A stretch of DNA of 12,693 bases from Deltaproteobacteria bacterium (lineage in GTDB: Bacteria; Desulfobacterota_B; Binatia; UBA9968), in contig JACPSF010000357.1 in assembly GCA_016193385.1 (NCBI GenBank), positions 1 to 12,693 of the forward strand, read 5' to 3'. Below the pieces are notes generated by a model. That model was not told the DNA's origin. It saw nothing but the letters and a program-made list of their open reading frames with translations, and searched no databases. A program made the position numbers and the translations under genes. Below are positions 7,692-12,693 of the stretch, piece after piece; positions within the stretch are counted from its first letter, which is position 1, and each line of letters begins with the position of its first letter.

Positions 7692-7703
7692 TTTTTCTCG
7701 GGT

Positions 7704-8720
7704 CTATTTGAAATACCCCTCCTTGATGAGCTGGTCCATGAGGCTTGTGTCCATAAACGAAGCGGGATCCGCTGTAGCCGCCTTGGGGGTTGTCCTTTTG
7801 ATCGCGTCCAAGGTTGTGCGCAAAGATTCAAGCTTGGGCACAGGGACCTTATCCGCCCACTTGAGGTACGTCTGGTAGGCGTACTCTGTGTCCGATGGAT
7901 CTTTGGTCCCCAGGAATTCGCCCAAGTAGGCGAGGGTCTTTTCTTTCTGATCAAAGTAAACCTTCGTCGCGTCGGACATCACCTTGAGCCAGCGGAGAAC
8001 AGCTTCCCGGTTACTTGCCAGGTAGGATTTCAGAACCCATTCGCCATTTTGCTGCCAGGAAAGCCCCAGATCCGGCAGCGCAATCAAAGCCCGATACCCG
8101 CGTTTCTCACCGAGGCGGTCGTAGGGAGGAGGAAGAACAGCAAATTGGACCTCGCCTCTTTCAATCTGGGCCATGACGTTTATCCAATCGGGGCGGGGCA
8201 TCTGGGTGAGCTTCACGTCCTTCTCGGGGTCGATCCCCAGCTTTGCCAGACCGAATCGCAAGGCCACATCTGGGGCCGTGCCAAAAGTGGCGCCCACCTG
8301 TCCGGTCTTTCCCTTGAGATCCTGGACCTTAGAGATTTCCTTGCGGGCCACGATCGTATAAGGAAACACGTTGATCCAAGACGCCACCAGGACAAACGGA
8401 GGGGTCCCTTGCAGTGTCGCAGTGATAAAAGCTGCCCCAGCCGATCCCGTGGTGAGCTGGACGCTCCCCCCAAGCATAGCCTGCACGGCGCTCGATGTGG
8501 TGGTAGGGATCACCTTCACATCCAGGCCATGCTTTTCAAACAGGTTTTCTTTTTGAGCGATAAAGTAGAGGCTGGTCCCCGGGTTGATTCCCGCCTGGGC
8601 CACGGTCATCTTTATCGTCTGAGCGCCGCTGTCCCGGACCGGCACCGCAATGCTCAGGATCCCAAGGCAGAGAACAGCAACCGGTGCTCTATAAGCTCGC
8701 CATAATCGGGAATTCCGCAT
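7704..8720 (-). CDS. ABC transporter substrate-binding protein, NMT1/SsuA/THI5-like, exported
   Basis: Periplasmic or lipid-free secreted binding protein of 338 residues. The N-terminus has a basic start (MRNSRLWRAYR), a hydrophobic core (APVAVLCLGILSIAVPV) and a likely cleavage after SGA near residue 33. The mature start IKMTVAQAGINPGTSLYFIA followed by LFEKHGLDVKVIPTTTSSAVQAMLGGSVQL is the standard opening of the NMT1/SsuA/TauA group, which binds sulfonates, nitrate, pyrimidine precursors or aromatic acids. The VQDLKGKTGQVGATFGTA block is also typical. A perfect AAGGAGGT six bases upstream fixes the ATG at 8718-8720, and a strong promoter precedes it. No permease or ATPase partner is in the window, so it is an orphan binding protein. 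Its place after a UbiD gene suggests an acid ligand, which is inference. Confidence 0.9.
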   Translation of the reverse strand: MRNSRLWRAYRAPVAVLCLGILSIAVPVRDSGAQTIKMTVAQAGINPGTSLYFIAQKENLFEKHGLDVKVIPTTTSSAVQAMLGGSVQLTTGSAGAAFITATLQGTPPFVLVASWINVFPYTIVARKEISKVQDLKGKTGQVGATFGTAPDVALRFGLAKLGIDPEKDVKLTQMPRPDWINVMAQIERGEVQFAVLPPPYDRLGEKRGYRALIALPDLGLSWQQNGEWVLKSYLASNREAVLRWLKVMSDATKVYFDQKEKTLAYLGEFLGTKDPSDTEYAYQTYLKWADKVPVPKLESLRTTLDAIKRTTPKAATADPASFMDTSLMDQLIKEGYFK

Positions 8721-8761
8721 TGCGCTACCTCCTTGATTTCGGACGCTTGTAAGATAGGCAG

Positions 8762-8790
8762 ACCATACGTATGTGTTGGGAAGTTGTCAA
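8762..8790 (-). promoter_or_regulatory. Sigma-70-type promoter of the NMT1/SsuA-like gene
   Basis: Read on the - strand, TTGACA (8785-8790) and TATGGT (8762-8767) are separated by exactly 17 bases and lie about 42 bases ahead of the ATG. The -35 is a perfect consensus match and the -10 matches four of six. A 10-bp perfect palindrome CATACGTATG (8764-8773) overlaps the -10 box and the end of the spacer and could be an operator. The gene can therefore be transcribed separately from UbiD. Confidence 0.7.
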
Positions 8791-8818
8791 CGCCAGCTTT
8801 CACCGGATCGCTTCGCCC

Positions 8819-8871
8819 CTAACCGCGGGTTCCATGAATCACGAACACGAACCCCGACTTTTTCCGGTTAG
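8819..8871. repeat. Nested inverted repeat at the UbiD stop codon
   Basis: Outer arms CTAACCG (8819-8825) and CGGTTAG (8865-8871) enclose inner arms GGGTTC (8827-8832) and GAACCC (8849-8854) around a 16-base loop. The right outer arm contains the UbiD stop. On the + strand the inner hairpin is followed by five T (8859-8863), like an intrinsic terminator opposed to the direction of the flanking genes. On the - strand no T-run follows. It could end antisense transcription, protect the 3' end of the ubiD message, or be chance. Confidence 0.35.
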
Positions 8872-10331
8872 CGCAACAAATAGCCGAACTTTTCGCGCGC
8901 CTTGCGGGTAACTTCCGGGCTCGGAGCGTTTACTTTTGGAAACTGGTCCCTCCATTCAAAGGGGCGGGTGGCGTCGATGACAGCGCGGGAGTTGGTGAGG
9001 TCACTCACTGCCCGCTGTTCGGGCGTGAGCCGCGGATCGGCGGGGGTTGTCCGCATTCGCCGCAAGATGTCCATGGACGTGGCCGGGTCGCAGCGGGTGA
9101 CCATGGCCCACATGAGCTCCTCAAAATTCGACACGTCGACGTCATCATCGACGACGATGACGAACTTGCACCCGTAAACGGTAGAGCCGCAGCTCGCGCC
9201 GAGCACCCCTACCTGTTTGGCATGGCCGGGATAACGCTGCTTGATGGCGATTCCGTGAAGCATGCGCGAGGCCCCCACCTCATGGCACCAGACCTGTGTG
9301 ACGTCTGGCACCCCGGCATTGGCCAACTCCTGTTTGAGCATAGCCGAACGCATGACGGCCCGGTAGCGCGCCATCTCGTCGGGGCCCTTACCCAGCGGCG
9401 GCACCCCGAGGATAATGGGATCGTTACGGTGGTAGATAGCATGGATGTCGAGTACGGGTTGCGGGCTCGTGCCACCCGCATAGTACCCCGTCCACTCGCC
9501 AAATGGCCCCTCGTCCTTGCGGATTTTGGGATCCAGGTAACCTTCAAGAACGATCTCGGCGTGCGCCGGGAACGGCAGCCCGGTCACTTTGCCCCGCACC
9601 ACCTCGACCGGACTACCCCGCATGCCGCCGACGACGTCAAACTCGCACACACCGTAAGGCACCTCCGTACCCGCGAGAAAGAAAAACAGCGGATCGCTTC
9701 CCACGACCAGGGCGACGGGCATTCGTTCACCCCGGCTGAAGTATTTCTGCCGGTGCACGTGGCCATGTTTTCCGGGAACCATGAGCAGGCTCACGGATTT
9801 GCGATCCTGAATCATTGAGCGATAGCAGCCCACATTGACCCATCTCTCGTCAGGGTCCATGGTCACGGTGAAGCAACCGGTGCCGATGTAGCGACCGCCG
9901 TCGTCGACGTGCCAGATCGGCGTGGGAAACTTGGTGACGTCGATCTCCCCTTCCGTCAGGATGTTTTCAAAGACGGGGCCATCTTCCACAAGGGTTGGGG
10001 CGATGCGCCGCTCTTTCTTGAGGTAGTGCTCGAAAAAAGCCTGACTGAGCTCCTGCTTGGTAAGATCCTCGGGAAAGCCCAAGGTCATGTTGCGCCGTTT
10101 ACCCGCAAAGACATTGATGAGCACTCGAAATCCTTTGGGGCAACCGGGCACTTCGTCAAACACAACCGCCGGCCCGTCGCCGGCCCGGATGACGACCTCC
10201 GCCGCAAGACCGATATCCTCCTGCCACGACGCTCCCAAAACCGTACGAAGCTCACCCAGACGCTCGGCCTCACGCATCCACTCGCGCAGGTCGCGGTAGC
10301 GTAACTGGGGTTGGATTTGGCTGTCATGCAT
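8868..10331 (-). CDS. UbiD-family decarboxylase (prenylated-FMN dependent)
   Basis: Reversible (de)carboxylase of 487 residues using prenylated FMN, acting on aromatic, heteroaromatic or alpha,beta-unsaturated carboxylic acids in the cytoplasm. The family active-site triad is visible: the arginine in VNVGCYR (R171 from this start) and the two glutamates in EGPFGE (E274 and E279), equivalent to R173, E277 and E282 of fungal Fdc1 as I remember them. The EGPFGEWTGYYAG block and the VVDDDVDVSNFEELMWAM block are diagnostic. Length matches the family (about 450-500). The start is the ATG at 10329-10331, five bases after AAGGAG; a GTG six bases earlier (10337) overlaps that site and is less likely. 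It has its own promoter. No UbiX prenyltransferase is in the window, so cofactor must be supplied from elsewhere. Given the neighbours, a role in catabolism is more likely than ubiquinone synthesis; hence no ubiD symbol. Confidence 0.93.
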   Translation of the reverse strand: MHDSQIQPQLRYRDLREWMREAERLGELRTVLGASWQEDIGLAAEVVIRAGDGPAVVFDEVPGCPKGFRVLINVFAGKRRNMTLGFPEDLTKQELSQAFFEHYLKKERRIAPTLVEDGPVFENILTEGEIDVTKFPTPIWHVDDGGRYIGTGCFTVTMDPDERWVNVGCYRSMIQDRKSVSLLMVPGKHGHVHRQKYFSRGERMPVALVVGSDPLFFFLAGTEVPYGVCEFDVVGGMRGSPVEVVRGKVTGLPFPAHAEIVLEGYLDPKIRKDEGPFGEWTGYYAGGTSPQPVLDIHAIYHRNDPIILGVPPLGKGPDEMARYRAVMRSAMLKQELANAGVPDVTQVWCHEVGASRMLHGIAIKQRYPGHAKQVGVLGASCGSTVYGCKFVIVVDDDVDVSNFEELMWAMVTRCDPATSMDILRRMRTTPADPRLTPEQRAVSDLTNSRAVIDATRPFEWRDQFPKVNAPSPEVTRKAREKFGYLLR

Positions 10332-10365
10332 AATCACTCCTTAGCGTACCCTGGTATAAGTGTCT

Positions 10366-10394
10366 TTTACATCAAGAATTCGGCTCGCTGTCAA
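10366..10394 (-). promoter_or_regulatory. Sigma-70-type promoter of the UbiD-family gene
   Basis: Read on the - strand, TTGACA (10389-10394) is followed after 17 bases by TGTAAA (10366-10371), about 34 bases ahead of the ATG. The -35 is a perfect match and the -10 four of six. It sits in the 99-base gap between the LLM oxidoreductase stop and the UbiD start, so UbiD can be expressed without the two upstream genes. Confidence 0.6.
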
Positions 10395-10430
10395 CGCCGT
10401 CCAGGTTCCACTTTCTCCCTTTTCTCTTGC

Positions 10431-11522
10431 TCAACCTTTATCTTGATAAGAGTCCGAACGACGCTGCAACTCGGGCAAGATCTCCTGGCAAAGGATGTCG
10501 ATGGCTTCGTCCAAGTCGGGTCCTAAAGGAGTGGCCATATCGACAATATCGAAGCGATGGGGCTTGGCCAAACGGAGAAGCTCGTCGAGCTGCGAAATGC
10601 ACTGTTCGGGCGTGCCGGCAGCGATAATGCCGCTCTCCTCAATTAGCTGGTCGCTAACCATCGGCTCCATGTCGTCCGCACCCATCCCCTGGTGATACGC
10701 GTTCTCTATCGCGGTCGCCTCCTCGGCGGGGAACCCGAGCTGAATGAGTTTCTTGCGTCCGAGATTGCTTCGGGCCAGAGCGATAGAGGCCAGGCGCTTA
10801 GAGAAGTTCTTCGCACGACGGCCATCGCGCGCAACCGAGACATGCAGGTGAAGCACTTTGGTAAATGGACGCCCATCGCCTCGTGAACGGCGCCCCTCCT
10901 CGACTTTGGCCATCGCGCCGTCCAAGACGCCTCGTCTTATCAAAGCCGTCGGAAAAGAAAAATTGCTCAAGATCAAACCATCCCCGAGCTCCCCTGCAAG
11001 CCGCAGCATCTGCGGGCCGGCAGCAGCCACGAAAATCTCCGGGGGCTGGACTGGCGGAACGCGAAGGAGGGTTTCTGCCGTCGCATCCAGGCGAAAGAAA
11101 TCAACAAGATTGGGGAACTCCCCCAAGATCACCTTGCGGCCAGCAAACAACTCTCGGAGAAAGAGCAGCATCTCTCGAACCATTGTGACTCGCCGCCGCT
11201 TGCGAATCATGTCCGAAGTCACGGCGCCGCTTCCGATGCCAACCGTGATCCCCCGCTCTCCGGCCAAATGGGATAGGGCCGCGAAGCTCGATGCCAGATC
11301 CACCGGAGTCCGGCTAAAGGGTTGGGCCACGGAAGTGCCCACGTGCGCGGAGGTCTCCATGATGAGGGAGGCCAAGGTAACAAAAACATTCTCATAGGAA
11401 AGGTGGTCGGGCACCCACACTTTGTCAAAAGGGTGTTGGGACAGCGCTCTCTTAGCATAGGCCACCATCTCCGGGGCGGTACACCAAGGAAACAATTGGA
11501 TACCGAATCGCATTTCAGCCAT
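10431..11522 (-). CDS. LLM-class flavin-dependent oxidoreductase (luciferase-like)
   Basis: Cytoplasmic TIM-barrel enzyme of 363 residues in the bacterial luciferase-like superfamily, which includes FMN-dependent monooxygenases and F420-dependent reductases. Seen in the sequence: the first strand MRFGIQLF, FDKVWVPDHLSY at about 32-43, a long TLASLIMETSAHVGTSVAQP segment (49-68), then TPVDLASSFAALSHLAGER and GITVGIGSGAV (91-101), and the late family block IFVAAAGPQMLRLAGELGDG (163-182). The C-terminal part has GIIAAGTPEQCISQLDELLR, common to this group. The cofactor, FMN or F420, cannot be decided by reading. The ATG at 11520-11522 has AGGAGG six bases upstream; a GTG two codons earlier is less likely. 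It follows the TAXI gene by 137 bases with no gene between, and precedes UbiD. A step acting on the same substrate as UbiD is plausible but inferred. Confidence 0.9.
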   Translation of the reverse strand: MAEMRFGIQLFPWCTAPEMVAYAKRALSQHPFDKVWVPDHLSYENVFVTLASLIMETSAHVGTSVAQPFSRTPVDLASSFAALSHLAGERGITVGIGSGAVTSDMIRKRRRVTMVREMLLFLRELFAGRKVILGEFPNLVDFFRLDATAETLLRVPPVQPPEIFVAAAGPQMLRLAGELGDGLILSNFSFPTALIRRGVLDGAMAKVEEGRRSRGDGRPFTKVLHLHVSVARDGRRAKNFSKRLASIALARSNLGRKKLIQLGFPAEEATAIENAYHQGMGADDMEPMVSDQLIEESGIIAAGTPEQCISQLDELLRLAKPHRFDIVDMATPLGPDLDEAIDILCQEILPELQRRSDSYQDKG

Positions 11523-11659
11523 GGACACCCTCCTGACTCAAAACTGCTAACTGCTGTTTCCGCGAACCTGCGGCCGACTTTTGTGACTGTTAAAGCAGGC
11601 CAAGCGGAGATTATGTGGTCCGACCTGCTGACCTTCATACGTTGTTTCATGCGTCGACA
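11523..11659 (-). other. Intergenic stretch between TAXI and LLM genes
   Basis: These 137 bases hold the ribosome binding site AGGAGG for the LLM gene at their end. I see no gene, no strong hairpin with a T-run, and no TTGACA-type promoter. A shared transcript from the TAXI gene is possible. Confidence 0.4.
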
Positions 11660-12559
11660 TTAGGTCAACCAGCCAGCTTCTCTGTAGGCACGAAGCGCGC
11701 CGGGATGCAGCGGTACTCCGCCCATCTCCAAAGCGGCGGCGCCCTTCGAGCGCAGCGGCTGGAAAAGATCCTTCAGCCCTTTGAATAAGGGATTCATTTG
11801 CGGAAGTGTGTCCAAATTCTCGATAATCGCCTCAACCATATCATGGACAGCCTCCTCCTGGACCCTTTCGTGGGTCACCAATACATTAACGACAGCGAGT
11901 TGAGGCACGTCCTCAACGACCCCGCGGAACGCTCCTTTCTCTATGGTGATGCCGCGATAGAACGACACCTCAGAAAGAACCTTCTCAATCTGGTCTGGAG
12001 CATAGGGAATAACACGGACTTCAACGCGTTCGCTCAAATTTGTCATCACCCGATTGGGAATCGGACGCTGGAACTGCGCATCAACATCGCCGGCTACCAA
12101 AGCCTCTGCTCCTTCGGCAAAGCTCACGTAAACTGGAGTGAAACTATCAAACGGGATACCCAAGACGTTAAAGATAGTACTGACGTGCTCCACCATGCCG
12201 CTTCCATGGGGGCCCACAGCGACGCGTTTGCCCGCAAGATCACTGACGGTCTTTATCCGGGAATGGGCGAGAGTGACAAAGAAAACCGGGCCAGCGTTGA
12301 CCGGAGACACCATGCGCAGGGCGATTCCGCGAGTAAAAGGCGGCACCCCATCCCTGGCCCGGCCGATCCAGTTGGAGGCCATAAGACCGAACTCGATTTC
12401 GCCTCTGTCGAAGAGCTTTGCGTCATCGAGGCTCACCAGATTGGTCTGAACTATGCACTTGTCTTTGTCTGGACGCATCCGGTTAAAAAGCCCGGCGATC
12501 GCTACTGCTTGGGTATGAAAGGTACCCCCGGCCTCAGACGTGCCAATTCTCAGTGTCAT
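11660..12559 (-). CDS. TAXI-family solute-binding protein, no visible signal peptide
   Basis: Solute-binding protein of the TAXI (TRAP-associated extracytoplasmic, immunogenic) type, 299 residues. It opens with MTLRIGTSEAGGTFHTQAVAIAGLF, has LAGKRVAVGPHGSGM at 109-122, VAGDVDAQFQ at 155-164, and ends with GVPLHPGALRAYREAG, the typical TAXI C-terminus. The start chosen (ATG 12557-12559, GGAAGG upstream) begins directly at the first strand, so no export signal is present. The frame stays open upstream to the window end, with a GTG at 12679, but that extension (about 40 residues, hydrophilic except for CAVFVITL) does not look like a normal signal peptide. If the true start is beyond the window edge, export remains possible. 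No TRAP membrane subunit is nearby. Ligand unknown; TAXI proteins bind dicarboxylates, amino acids and related acids. It leads the LLM and UbiD genes. Confidence 0.85.
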   Translation of the reverse strand: MTLRIGTSEAGGTFHTQAVAIAGLFNRMRPDKDKCIVQTNLVSLDDAKLFDRGEIEFGLMASNWIGRARDGVPPFTRGIALRMVSPVNAGPVFFVTLAHSRIKTVSDLAGKRVAVGPHGSGMVEHVSTIFNVLGIPFDSFTPVYVSFAEGAEALVAGDVDAQFQRPIPNRVMTNLSERVEVRVIPYAPDQIEKVLSEVSFYRGITIEKGAFRGVVEDVPQLAVVNVLVTHERVQEEAVHDMVEAIIENLDTLPQMNPLFKGLKDLFQPLRSKGAAALEMGGVPLHPGALRAYREAGWLT

Positions 12560-12693
12560 GGATTGGGCACCTTCCGAGCCTCTTTCAGCCTCGTGATTTT
12601 TGTTACCATAGCGAGAGAGCGTTATCACAAAAACCGCGCAATGGGAACTCGGGGTTAAATCTGCAAATCTTAGCCCCACCCCGCTTTTCCTCT

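Noticed and set aside
7692..7703. Possible bidirectional terminator between the convergent hydrolase and binding-protein genes
   Set aside because: Only 12 bases separate the stops, and although five T follow the hydrolase stop I see no stable stem ahead of them.
8049..8705. A 218-codon + strand open frame opposite the NMT1/SsuA-like gene
   Set aside because: Antisense to a gene with signal peptide, perfect ribosome binding site and promoter; treated as shadow.
9128..9165. Repetitive GAC/GAT-rich stretch resembling a short tandem repeat
   Set aside because: It encodes the conserved VVDDDVDV segment of UbiD, so the repetition comes from consecutive Asp and Val codons.
9222..9818. A 198-codon + strand open frame opposite the UbiD gene
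   Set aside because: Covers the UbiD active-site region on the other strand; His- and Arg-rich product without family features.
11798..12658. A 286-codon + strand open frame opposite the TAXI gene
   Set aside because: It lies wholly antisense to a gene with clear family motifs, its product resembles nothing known, and it has no convincing ribosome binding site. Long antisense frames are expected in GC-rich coding DNA.

Overview
The window reads as ordinary chromosome from a GC-rich, uncultivated-type environmental bacterium. I see no rRNA, tRNA, CRISPR array, insertion sequence or phage gene. The lineage is inferred only from gene content. Orphan NMT1/SsuA-like and TAXI-type substrate-binding proteins, a UbiD-family decarboxylase, a luciferase-like oxidoreductase, DUF763 and DUF309 together are typical of soil and subsurface groups such as Candidatus Binatota, Rokubacteria/Methylomirabilota, Tectomicrobia or other Deltaproteobacteria-like bacteria. 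I cannot choose among these from sequence alone.

Layout. Bases 1-221 hold the C-terminal end of what looks like a CBU_0592-type small membrane protein on the + strand, cut by the window edge. From 3911 down to 281 (- strand) lies a tightly coupled three-gene operon: a DUF309 protein, a LolD/YbbA-like ABC ATPase and a ten-helix YbbP/FtsX-like permease. The genes overlap by 4 and 1 bases. Divergent from it, on the + strand, is an RlmD/RumA-like 23S rRNA uracil-5-methyltransferase (4012-5310). After a 154-base gap with a promoter and a strong ribosome binding site comes a second + strand operon (5465-7691): an unrecognised 81-residue protein, a DUF763 protein and a kynurenine-formamidase-like alpha/beta hydrolase.

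The right-hand part is on the - strand, read from 12559 to 7704. It encodes a TAXI-family solute-binding protein without a visible signal peptide, an LLM-class flavin-dependent oxidoreductase, a UbiD-type prenylated-FMN decarboxylase and an exported NMT1/SsuA-like substrate-binding protein. UbiD and the last gene each have a clear sigma-70-type promoter of their own. The content suggests capture and degradation of an aromatic or unsaturated carboxylic acid. No membrane subunit, no UbiX and no regulator lies in the window, so the substrate is unknown.

The points most worth a second look are: the DUF763 operon with its unknown small partner; the UbiD/LLM/solute-binding cluster; an Asp-to-Asn change at a normally conserved active-site position of the RlmD-like enzyme; a 10-bp palindrome overlapping the promoter of the exported binding protein; and a nested inverted repeat at the UbiD stop codon. 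I found no clear sign of a wholly new defence or mobile system.
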